Shown here: in pieces, positions 12,112 through 21,721 of the stretch
How the letters are laid out: every line of letters begins with the position of its first letter
Position numbering within the stretch: position 1 is the stretch's first letter
NCBI GenBank assembly: GCA_038363925.1
Contig: JAQQWL010000015.1
Location: 186,001-250,000 of the forward strand
Reading direction: 5' to 3'
DNA from: Apiospora phragmitis
Taxonomy: Eukaryota > Ascomycota > Sordariomycetes > Amphisphaeriales > Apiosporaceae
Length of the DNA stretch: 64,000 nucleotides
Program-made: the position numbers and the translations under genes
The notes under the pieces: model-generated
Told to the model about the DNA's origin: nothing
The model's input: the letters and a program-made list of their open reading frames with translations, nothing else
Database searches by the model: none

Positions 12112-13015
12112 ACTTCTAAAGTATAATATATATAACGTACCCCACAAGCGAGCTGCGCACTTTTAATTAACTTTCTTATAATTAACTTTATATTAACTTT
12201 TCTTTTTTAATAAGTATAGAATTAAAAAATAAAGAAAAAAGGTTTAATTTAATGCTTTAAATGCTTTAAAATAACTCGAAATTAAGTATATAAAAAGCTA
12301 TAACGATATATTATATTTTAAAGTCGACGTTACATAGCCGACGACGCGGAATTCGACCACGATTTAAAATCTCTATAAACTCTTAAAAGCTTTTTAATTT
12401 TAAAAAGGAACTAATTATTTAATATATTATTAATTTTAATACGCGATCATTTCCTCCTTAGTTAAATAATATAAAAGATATAACGAATTAATTATTTAGT
12501 TTACGCGTTAATATTAATTAAGCCTTTAATTTTATACGATAATAATTAAGCCTTTAAACGCGTTTTAATTAAAGAATTAATTATTAAAAAGTCTTTTATA
12601 AAAATCTTAACGCGTATTACGCGTAATTTATTTTTATACGAAATATAATTAATAAATATAAAATATAAAAAGAGGATATATATAACTTTAATAAGACTAG
12701 GTTTCTTATAAGCTAAATCTCGTTTAAAATAATCGTAACCACTTTCGATTAACGTAGAAAACCTAGGGTAATATAATAAAAGAACCGGGAATAAGTTATA
12801 ATTATTTAAGGCGTCGAATTAAACGGTTACTCTATCCTTTTATATATTATCTTTACTAAGAAAACGCACCTCTCTTCTTAATATAAAAACAGCTTATTAC
12901 TAAAGGACTAGGTGATTATAGTTATTAAAAATAGCTAAACTACGAATAAAAAAGGCGAGGACTAGATTCGATATTTTAATTAATATATTAAGTCTTATAC
13001 AAAGGGTTATTATTG

Positions 13016-13661
13016 TGTAACGAACGCTATTAGGGGTCTAAATAGAAACCTGGTAAGACGTACCGAAGGGTTTATATTTAGTAATACGAGAGAGTATCTA
13101 AACGTGTGATAAAAGTCCGCTCTTATCGATATAATATATAATAGCCGTAAGAATAAATATAACGTAAAATATAAACAACGAAGTTATTTATAATAGAGTC
13201 GTTAAGGTAATATACCTTATTAATAGGTTAAGATTAGTACTTAAATTAATTACTAAAATAAGGAGTATTTATATAAAATACATGGGGAATATTTATTATT
13301 ATATATCTAATCCCTCTTTTACTAATTCTTCTAGCTCAGTAGTTTATTCCTAATTTGGTTAGTAATCCCCTGAGCCTCCAGGCTCACTGGCTTAGTGGCT
13401 TATTCCCCCTAAGCTGGTGATCCTTATAATCCGTCACGTGACCTCCGTCCTTTGTCCTTTTTGCTTGGGAGCCCATCCGGCCCATCGCTGGTCGCGGAGT
13501 GTTCGTGCGAGGCGTTGGTTAGTCGCGAAGTACAGGTGAGTTCATATTGGTGTGGCTGGCGGTCCTGTCGGTGCTGGTGGTATCGTAGCCCGGTCGGGGC
13601 ATCGTAGTTCCGTGCCGTTGACTTGTGGGTCTAGGCCGTATGATTAGGCTAGGTCGTAACA
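13016..13661. mobile_element. Solo LTR, 646 bp, with 5-bp target duplication TATTG
   Basis: The segment begins TGTAACGA and ends TCGTAACA, so it has TG...CA ends and a near-perfect short terminal inverted repeat (7 of 8). It is flanked on both sides by TATTG (13011-13015 and 13662-13666), as left by LTR retrotransposon integration. No internal retroelement sequence or second LTR is present, so it is a solo LTR. The left half is AT-rich; the right half from about 13340 has ordinary composition. Which strand is the sense strand cannot be told from the ends alone. Confidence 0.8.
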
Positions 13662-14574
13662 TATTGCCTCTTATTTTTAAATAGTTACGAAAGCTATTAC
13701 TTAATAGCTTTCGAACTTTATTATAAAAAAAACTTAATTATTATACTTTATATACTTTTTTATTTATTATATAAGCTTTAATTTTTTAATATTAATTATT
13801 TTTATATATTAAAAAGGGTATACGAGAAAGAAATTAAAGGTTTTATACGAGCGTATATTATTTATATCTTTAAGGAGGACTTTTTACTAGCGTTTTTAAA
13901 AGCGTTCTAAGCGATTTTTACCGTTTCGAATATATAAAAAAGTTTTTAAAAAATAGGATTTGTTTCGTATAATTTAGAATATATTATTTTATAATTAAAT
14001 ATAAAGCTATATATTTTAATATTTCTAGGGATATTTTTCGGCTTATTTATTTTTTAAAAACTAAAAACTTTAAATAATTCGATTAAGGTTTAATTTTAAA
14101 CCGAACATATTTAAAACCGTATCGTATAATATTAAAATAACTTTTTAACGTTTATTTTAATTAGCTTTAATTAGATTATAAAAGTTATAATATAAATTAT
14201 ATATCGAGTTACTTTTTTAAAAAGTAAGAACGCGATATTTTAAAAAATAAATAAGATATTTAGCCGGCGCCGCTATACGAGAAAGAAACGGCTATAAAAT
14301 AAAAAATTACTTCGTATATAAGCTAGAAAAGATTTATAGTTTTAAAAGAATATTAATAAATAATTATAAAATAAATCGTATCGAAGGAGTAATTATACGA
14401 GGACGTTTAAGATACGCTTATAATATTATAGAATTTACGGAGAGCTTAAATATAATACGCGTACTTATTAAAATAATATAAAAACCTTTAAAATTAAGAA
14501 TTATTAATATATTTAATTAATTTTAAATGTTATAATCGAATTAATTTTTAACTTATAAAGCTTAATAATAAAAA

Positions 14575-14608
14575 GTGCGCAGCTCGCTTATATACGCAGC
14601 TCGCTTAT
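14575..14608. repeat. Doubled 17-bp subterminal motif at the right end of copy A
   Basis: GTGCGCAGCTCGCTTAT (14575-14591) is followed directly by ATACGCAGCTCGCTTAT (14592-14608) and the 9-base terminus AAGGTACGT. The left end of the same element carries only one copy of the motif (reverse complement, within 12144-12160). Confidence 0.75.
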
Positions 14609-16111
14609 AAGGTACGTTAACGTATTTTATAAGCGAATATTTTATTCTTTTACACCCTTTTCGATAAAATATAAATTAATTTCACTATAACGTATTTAAT
14701 ATAGTAAAATTAATCGGAATCTTTATTTCTAAATACTTTTATATTATTTTAATAAGTGCGCGTATTATACCCGGGCTCTCTATAAATTTTATAGCGTTAT
14801 AAGCGTATTTTAAACGTCTTTATATAATTACTCTTCTAGCGCGATTTATTTTATAAATATTTATTAATATTTTTTTAAAACTATAAATCTTTTTTAGTTT
14901 ATATATAAAATAATCTTTTATTTTATAGCTATTTTTTTCGTACGGCGGCGCGGCTAAATATTTTATTTAATTTTTAAAATATCGCGTTCTTACTTTTTAT
15001 AAGAGTAATTTAATATATAATATATATTATAACCTTTACGATTTAATTAAAACTAATTAAAATAAATATTAAAAAGTTATTTTAATATTATATAATACAG
15101 TTTTAAGTATATTCGGTTTAAAGTTAAATTTTAATTAAATTATTTAAAGTTTTTAATTTTTAACGAATAAATAAGCCGAAAAATATTTTTAAAAGTATTA
15201 AAATATATAGCTTTATATTTAATTATAAAATAATATATTTTAAATTATACGAAACGAGTTTTATTTTTTAAAAGTTTCTTTATATATTTAAAATAATGAA
15301 AGTCGCTTAAAACGCTTTTCAAAACGCTAGTAAAAAGTCTTTTTTTAATATATAAATAATATACGCCTATATAAAATATTTAATTTCTTTTTTATATACT
15401 TTTTTAATATATAAAAATAACCGATATTAAAAGGTTAAAGTTTATATAATAAATAAAAAAATATATAAAGTATAATAATCGAGTTTTTTTTATAATAAAG
15501 TTTAAAAATTATTAAGTAATAGCTTTTATAACCGTTAAAAATTAATAAACGGTAAATATTTTTTATATAAGATTTTATATATTTATTAAAGTATTAAATT
15601 TAATTTTCGCCTTTTTTATTTATAGTTTAGTTATTTTTAATAATTACGATTACTTAATTTTTCGATAATAAGTTATTTTCGTACTAGGAAGAGAGGTGCG
15701 TTTTCCTGGTAAAAATAAAGTATAGAGGGATAGTGTAATTATATAATTCGACGTTTTAAATAATTATAACTTATTCCCGGTTCTTTTATTATATTACTTT
15801 AAGCTTTCCGCGTTAATTAAAAGTGGTTATAATTATTTCGAACGAGATTTAATTTATAAAAAAACCGGTTTCGTTAAAGTTATAAATATTCTTTTTTAAA
15901 ATCTCGTATTTATAAATTATATTTTATATAAGGGTAAATTATACGCGATACGCGTCGAGATTTTTATAAAAGATTTTTTAATAATCGATTTTTTAATTAA
16001 AACGTGTCCTGAGGTCTAGTTATTATTATATAAAATTAAAGGCTTAATTAATATTAACGCGTCTTATATTATATAAGTTAAATAATTAATTTATTATATC
16101 TTTTATATTAT

Positions 16112-16149
16112 TTAATTAAAGAGGAAACAATTAATTAAAGAGGAAACAA
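16112..16149. repeat. Exact 19-bp tandem duplication inside copy B
   Basis: TTAATTAAAGAGGAAACAA occurs twice in direct succession (16112-16130 and 16131-16149). The corresponding site in copy A (near 12450) has a single, slightly different copy, so the duplication is specific to copy B. Confidence 0.7.
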
Positions 16150-16569
16150 TCGCGTATTTAAATTAATAATATATTAAATAATCGTATTTTTTTTAAAATT
16201 TTAAAGCTTTTAAAAATTCGTAGGTATTTTATATTATATAAGTGTTACGATTAGCGGGTTAATCCCTCGCGAGGTAGCACTTAAAGTATAGAATTAAATA
16301 AAAATAATCGTTTAGTTATTTTTAAAGCTTTTACTTTATAACGTAGTGATTAGTTTAAATACATTATAATAATAAGTTAATTATTTTATTTACGTTACAA
16401 AGTTTTTAATAAAACGTAATAAATTAATATAGCCTTTTATATACTTAAAATTAAGTTTTTCTAAAGCGCTTAAAGCGCTAGAATTATATTACTCTCTTTT
16501 TAAAGTTATAGCATTTTTAGACATAAAAGAATATAAAAAAAGGTTAAGGCTATAAGGAAATTTATAAAA

Positions 16570-16603
16570 GTGAGACATTCACTTATGTGAGACATTCACT
16601 TGT
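16570..16603. repeat. Doubled 17-bp subterminal motif at the right end of copy B
   Basis: GTGAGACATTCACTTAT (16570-16586) is followed by GTGAGACATTCACTTGT (16587-16603) and the terminus GGGATACGT. Arrangement and spacing equal those at the right end of copy A, although the sequence of the motif has diverged. Confidence 0.75.
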
Positions 16604-16614
16604 GGGATACGTTA

Positions 16615-17246
16615 CATAAAATGTAATAATTTAGCTTTTTAGGCTTTTTAACGGCCATCCCTTGCAGCACCTTTCTGTGCTTATGTGGCATGTTCTAAAG
16701 AGGAATGGATGAATGTTCCCATATTCTCATGACTGACATTACTTCTCTAGTCCAGTTGCTCCTTTGCTTAAAACTGCTTTAAGAGCCAGGGGTACAAGAG
16801 AGAAATTGGCCCAGTGTGAACTACTTCACTGAGCAGGAACAATGAAGAAAGAGAATTGGACTAACTTCCTGTCTCCGTGTAAGTTGTGAATTGCGCCAGA
16901 AATCTTCCATGAGGGTCTTTTCAACGAGGCCAGCCCTTTGAGCGGTGTCAGCCTACCTCTAGAGCTTAGGAGAGTCGAATCAAGAAAGTCACTCGAAATC
17001 CTGTATCGTACGCATAATCCATGAATTCTACTAATACCTGCAGAGGGGGAAAGCAAGCTGCAATTGCGCAATGACGCCTAATTTAGGGGCAACCGTACGC
17101 TCCCTTTATCCTTGTGCCGAAAGTCCAAAACACCAGGCGCCGCGCCGTGCCAAATCAGCCCATACGTAAATGAAACACATGCCCTTGCCAACCGGAGCTT
17201 CACCTATACCCGTCGCGGTGGCTCTCTCGTGGTCTCTCTGTCCGAC
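16615..17246. other. Spacer between transposon island and UBE2J1-like gene
   Basis: Ordinary base composition returns within about 50 bp of the right TA of copy B. The region should hold the 3' end of the minus-strand UBE2J1-like gene. The 81-residue minus-strand ORF at 16826-17071 has no recognisable features. Confidence 0.45.
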
Positions 17247-18311
17247 TCAGTAACCAACCAAGATCTTGAGGAGCATGGCGATCAGCAGGCCTACGAGAAC
17301 CATGATGGCGTAGTCGATCCACATGGGCACGTCGGCGTTGGCAGCCCTGTTCTGTGGCCACTGCGCAGCAGCCGGTGCCTGGGCCGCCGCGGGTCTTGGA
17401 AGCGGAATCGTCCTCGTCGGCTGCGGCACGCCCTGGCCCGGTCTCGCAGCAGGCATCGGCGCTGTCTGCACGAAGCCCTCGGCCAGTTGCGCCGTTTCGG
17501 TTCCCTCTTCTGTCGTCGTCGTCGTTGTTGCGGCACCACTGCCACTACCAGCAGCAGCAGCAGCACCACCCGCATCAGCACTCCCCTCGGGCGCCTTCGT
17601 CTTCTCCATCATCTCGTCGCGGAACCCCATCCTGAGCTCCGCGGGCACCTCGACCTCCTCCCTCCGCCTCTTCTCGCCCTGCTCCTCCTCGTCGAGCCGC
17701 TGGCACTCCACCTCGACCTCCCGGATGATGTTCTCGTTGCTCTTGCCGCAGGCGCTGCAGGTCCAGGCGCGGGACTCGGACGCGAGGCGGCGGCGCACGG
17801 GCTCGGTCGAGTTGAGCCCGCCGATCTGGCCCGAGGCGTCCGTCTCCATGAAGGCGCGCAGGGCGACGAGGGCGGTGCGGACGCCCCAGGCGGGCTGCCA
17901 CGTCTCCTCGTGGTGGCCCGAGATGCTCAGGCAGATCTCGCGGTTGGCCTCGAAGCGGCCCGACGGCGTGCTGAAGCGGAACATCGGCGGGCGCAGCGGG
18001 TACGTCGACGGCAGCACGATGCGGCCGTGGTAGATGCCCTCGGCGAAGGCCGAGTGCGGCGGGCCGCGCAGCGTGAAGTGCCACTCGAACAGGTCCGTCT
18101 CGAGGGGCGTGGCAGTATAGTCGGGGGAGGGCGAGGACGACAGTTCGGCGGCTTCTTTTACTATTGTGCAGGTGTAGCTGATTAGCGAATCGTGTCGGAC
18201 CATCACCGGCTTCCTCTACTTGCCGCCAGGAGAGGAAGAGAAGGGGGAAGGGACAGACTTACAGATGCGCCGTATGGTGGGCGATTTGGAGTTGAACTTG
18301 GGTGTCGCCAT
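17247..18311 (-). CDS. UBE2J1-like ubiquitin-conjugating enzyme E2, tail-anchored (ER)
   Basis: CDS is complement(join(17247..18160,18263..18311)), 320 residues. Exon 1 encodes MATPKFNSKSPTIRRI; the 102-bp intron has a GTAAGT donor and an AATAG acceptor, giving the continuous E2 start IRRILKEAAELSSSPSPDYT. The UBC fold follows, with catalytic Cys93 in EICLSISGHHEETWQPAW, the signature of the UBE2J class, which lacks the usual HPN tripeptide. After the core come a CSACGK motif, a long Ala/Thr/Pro-rich linker, and a hydrophobic C-terminal anchor of about 22 residues (near 296-318). E2s of this class sit on the cytosolic face of the ER and pass ubiquitin to ER-associated degradation substrates. 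LSISGHHEETW and the CxxC-containing linker fit UBE2J1 better than the Ubc6/UBE2J2 branch, so I give no yeast symbol. Confidence 0.9.
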
Positions 18312-18853
18312 GATGGCAGCGATAGGAGTTTGCAATCGAAGGGGAACCTGACTGAGCAGGCAGAATAGATGGAGATGCAGAGGTGGTGTTGACAGGTCCT
18401 TGGGAGTTTATGTAGTTGGTTGAGTTGAAGATGCGTTAATCTGGTCAAGAAGGGTAAAGCCAGGTGTCGGTTAGTGGACTGGCGCAACGGCCGTTAAAAT
18501 AATGACGACAGCTGGGGTCGCTTTCATGTACTACAGCACTAGAACCTCAAAGCTCAGGACCCCGCTGAGCCCGCTGCAAAGGGTCCCTGGGAACTACTCT
18601 TAGGGGGCAACCTTATTAACGCTGTCCATCACAAGGAGCGCTAATTTTAGCAATTCAATTCCCACTAACGAGTCCCCAAAACAATAGAAGTATGGGAAAT
18701 CAAACGTATCTATTGTGCAAGCTATAGAGCTTCATATCTGCTACAGCGGGCTTCTATGATCTCGCCCACAGCTTGAAGAGTTTCGCCGGCTCTAATCAAT
18801 CAGCAGGATGCAATACTGCACCCCTATGTATGTGGCTACTATCTGAAGTCGCT
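18312..18853. other. Intergenic spacer between two minus-strand genes
   Basis: This 540 bp contains the promoter of the UBE2J1-like gene and the 3' end of the zinc-finger gene. No ORF, RNA gene or repeat stands out. Confidence 0.45.
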
Positions 18854-20315
18854 CTACCATGGAGCTGCCGCTGGGTAATTGTCCTCGTATCCTCCCTCAG
18901 AGGCTTGCCGTGCCTCAGACTTCGGGGAGACACCACCGTCGTCTTTGTTGTGCTGTCTAGCAGGCGTGTCGACTCCTTCATGTGCCTTGCGCCGAAGCTC
19001 AGGAACGAACTCGGCCAAGATGTTCGGCGGAACCACATAGTGGGGGACGTGGAAAGCAATATTGTCGGGCTTGGCCATGAAGACGTCTATCAATCCTCCA
19101 CTGACGTTGGCGATGAACTCTCGGAACAAGTCGGATCCGCGGATCTGGCACTTTTGGGTGACCGACTCGGCGTGGCCAATAGCATCGGTCATCGTGGCAA
19201 AGAGGCGGGAGCAATAAGGGCATGAGATACGCATCCTGGCCTTGTGGATCGGAGACTTTAGGTGAAAGGTGAGTCCTCCAGGTCGCTCGAACTTCTTACT
19301 ATTGTGATCATGTCAGCAAACGGTAACCCCAAACACACACTGGTTAGACCCATGATGGGTGGACATACCCGCACCGAAGATGAGGACACTTGTACTTCTC
19401 AAAGAGAGGTTCGTAGAAGACAGCCGGGTTGTAGCCATGCTTGTCGGGATCCAAGACACGATGATCAATCCGCTTGGTTATATCGACCGGCATGTCATGG
19501 TGCTCATGCTCCAGATCGCGGAAGACTTGCTTAGGGGTAGGCCGGGTGTTTGGGAACACTTGGTTCTCTTTCGATGCCCAGGGACCAGCGTCGGTCTGGA
19601 TTTCACTCCCCTCGAAGGCTCGGCCGAGAGCGGCAAGGTTGTCTCCAGTGAGCAGGTCGGGCGCTTTGTTGACACCCGCAAGATACATGTCAGGCCCACC
19701 CTTGGGGTCTCGGGCTGGCGTATCAACAGCAAATCATCATCTTCTTCCAATTCGACAAAGTTGCGGACCACTCTATCGGGCTGGAACCAAGGGCGGATAT
19801 CGGCATTGACATCCTTCTCGTCCATCTGGCGGAACAGGTTGTCATCGTTTGCAGGGTTCATACTACCCAAGCCCTTGACGAAGTCCACCCGTCTCTTGCG
19901 AGCCTCGTTGATCATCGGAGGTTTGATGATTACGCATTGGCCGGCCTCGATATGCTTCATAAGGCTTCTGGGGCGGCGAAAAATTGAATCGCAGCCAGGG
20001 CATACGAGTTCAACTTCAGGTACATGTCGCTGAGCTGCAGGTCAGTCATGGACTTGTCAACACCGGAAACCCATATCTTACCTCGGCATCGTGCTTTAGC
20101 AAAGTAGTGCCGTCATAGAAGTTGATCTCGCACTTGGTGCATCTCCAATGCGACTTCTTGTACTGGTGCTGGTGGAGATCGGCAGCGGAAGTAAAGACGT
20201 CGACGCATCCAGGCCGGGGGCACGGGTAGGTAGCAGCCTGCGGCTGGGTTGGTACTTGAGCGGTATGTCCGGCAAGACCGGCGGCTGAGAGAGGAATGAC
20301 GTTGTTGGCTGCCAT
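18854..20315 (-). CDS. C2H2 zinc-finger protein, one apparent frameshift
   Basis: Proposed exons on the minus strand are 20082-20315, 19369-20029 and 18854-19298. Intron 1 (20030-20081, 52 bp) has a GTAAGA donor and a CTCAG acceptor; intron 2 (19299-19368, 70 bp) has a GTATGT donor and an AATAG acceptor. Each joins a zinc finger across the splice, which supports the model: the reads HDAE/RHVPEVELVCPGC and CPHLRC/GKKFERPGGLTFHL are continuous. At least four C2H2-type fingers are visible (CPRPGCVDVF, CTKCEINF, CPGCDSIF, CPHLRCGKKF) plus CPYCSRLF near the end. The start MAANNVIPL precedes the first finger by about 30 residues. In the middle exon the frame shifts near 19735-19750, between DDDLL and DPKGGPDMYLAG, consistent with one lost base. 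The family is widespread in fungi without an assigned function; nucleic-acid binding in the nucleus is an inference. Confidence 0.75.
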
Positions 20316-21721
20316 GATAGCTGCGGCAATACGCAAGAGATGCAAGATCCAATGGACGGTGTCAGAAATTTGAATCGATGACCGTCTCTCGGATGTTCTC
20401 AACTCAGCGGTGCGGGCGGATCTTCGACCTTTGTCTAGCACCGAGAAGACTGTACCTTTTGATTGACGGCAGGTGATGTGTTGTGAAAGAAGGGGCACTG
20501 AATATGAGGAAAGGTAACGTACGTCTCACACGGAGTGGAGGAGAATGAGGTTTACGACAATGGCAGCTGCCACTTTAGATGGCAAAAACGACCTGCACTT
20601 CCAGGAGGGACGCGACTGGTGAAAGCACAGAAGGAAATAAATCAATTTATCATGAGGGTCAAAAACTGAATGCAAGCATTCCAGGTACCCGCTTTCCTTA
20701 AACACCAAAAAATCATGAGTTGCCCTGACGATGGAGAGGAAAGCGGGTTCGGGCTGGGAAAGAACTACCATGAGGACGAGGAGCTACATAGCATGTCATT
20801 GCAGACGCTTGCCTTGGTTGTATACACAAACCAAGGAGTACAAATCTAGGTTGGAGGCTTCCCAAGAACTGCACATGACACATAAGGTCTTTGAGGAGGA
20901 AGCATAGGACGTGTGCGTACATCCAGACTGCACAGTATCAGGGCCCAGATACAAAAGGCAACCTCCTATGCAATTCTGTCTTGAAACTCCAATTAGGCAC
21001 GTGGTTCCCAGTTCCGAAAAAACAAGGAGCGCGCAGTATTACAACAAAGTGTTGACGGGGCGGTCTTCGAAAAATAGAGGGTGGTCCTAAAAAATATACG
21101 AGCTACCCCTATCTTGTCCACACAGAACTGGGAGGGTGGTCCTAAAAATACGAGCTACCCCTAATCCAGGACTGTGTAGTCAAGATAGGTGTAGCTCGCA
21201 TATTTCACCACCACATATGACATGACACTTCAGAAACCTGATAGCCTGCTAGCAGAATAAAGCTTCATTAGAATACAGCAACCGGTGTTACATATCGATC
21301 GTAACTGATGTAGTGGTGGACAAAACGACGAGGCCCAGCAAGTCTTGAGGGGGCCACTCAATGCCTTCCATAGTTGTAAGCATCATGGACTGAATGTGCT
21401 CCAATATCATTTCAACGTGGAATCAGCGGTATATCAATAGCTAATCAGCGCTAACATATACGTATGCGTCAGATGTTTTTCTGTATGTCATGTTCGTGGA
21501 AGGCAGCATCACAAGGTAACGAAGAAGGGCAAGAAGAACTGTCAGTCGGTCATGCTTAGTTGAATTTCCAACAGCACAATCGGGGTATCATTCGGTGCCA
21601 CCGCACCTCCTAGTATCTAGAAGAACGCCGTCCCATGCAATGTTCCGCTGATGCCTTGTCGCGATCTTCTCGTACTGAGACCCCCTGGAAATCGTTATAA
21701 TATGTACATGTACTCCTATCA
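20316..21721. other. Intergenic region holding the SAC3 3' end and the zinc-finger promoter
   Basis: No gene is supported. Minus-strand ORFs at 20526-20771 and 20713-20922 show no family resemblance. The only notable structure is the repeat cluster at 21077-21213. Confidence 0.45.
21077..21213. repeat. Short repeat cluster: two direct copies and one inverted copy
   Basis: GAGGGTGGTCCTAAAAA and the following ACGAGCTACCCCTA appear at 21077-21110 and again at 21132-21163. A third copy runs inverted at about 21167-21213 (TAGGTGTAGCTCG then TTTCACCACC). The first and third copies pair over about 45 bp with a few mismatches, so the block can fold into a stem. It could be a remnant of a small inverted-repeat element or a local duplication. 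Confidence 0.65.

Larger units (their letters stand above)
12135..14617. mobile_element. RIP-mutated Tc1/mariner (pogo/Fot1-like) element, copy A, interrupted by a solo LTR
   Basis: The element is flanked by TA at 12133-12134 and 14618-14619, the target duplication of the Tc1/mariner/pogo superfamily. Its left end is ACGTACCCCACAAGCGA and its right end, read inward on the other strand, is ACGTACCTTATAAGCGA; the differences are C-to-T changes. The interior is extremely AT-rich, dense in TpA but still containing CpG, with no long ORF, which is the RIP signature. Removing the inserted LTR and its duplicated TATTG (651 bp) leaves about 1.83 kb, a usual size for Fot1-like elements. The interior matches copy B on the opposite strand; for example 12690-12900 aligns with the reverse complement of about 15665-15890. 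No transposase residues can be read, so the superfamily call rests on TIRs, TA and size. Confidence 0.75.
14620..16612. mobile_element. RIP-mutated Tc1/mariner (pogo/Fot1-like) element, copy B
   Basis: The element is flanked by TA at 14618-14619, shared with copy A, and at 16613-16614. The left end ACGTATTTTATAAGCGA equals the left end of copy A with C-to-T changes at RIP-type positions; the right end read inward is ACGTATCCCACAAGTGA. Length is 1,993 bp. The interior is AT-rich with no ORF and is the inverted counterpart of copy A. One clear anchor is GGTGCGTTTTC near 15697, which is the reverse complement of GAAAACGCACC near 12860; another is the pair of matching segments near 14440-14470 and 14740-14790. 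The two copies therefore form a large imperfect palindrome centred near 14,600. Confidence 0.72.

Noticed and set aside
12135..16612. Searched for transposase remnants and for CRISPR-like arrays in the AT-rich block
   Set aside because: No readable DDE motif survives the mutations, and the repeats are terminal or paired rather than regularly spaced.
17112..18185. 357-residue plus-strand ORF
   Set aside because: It is the antisense shadow of the UBE2J1-like gene; the sequence is Arg/Leu/Pro-rich without domains.
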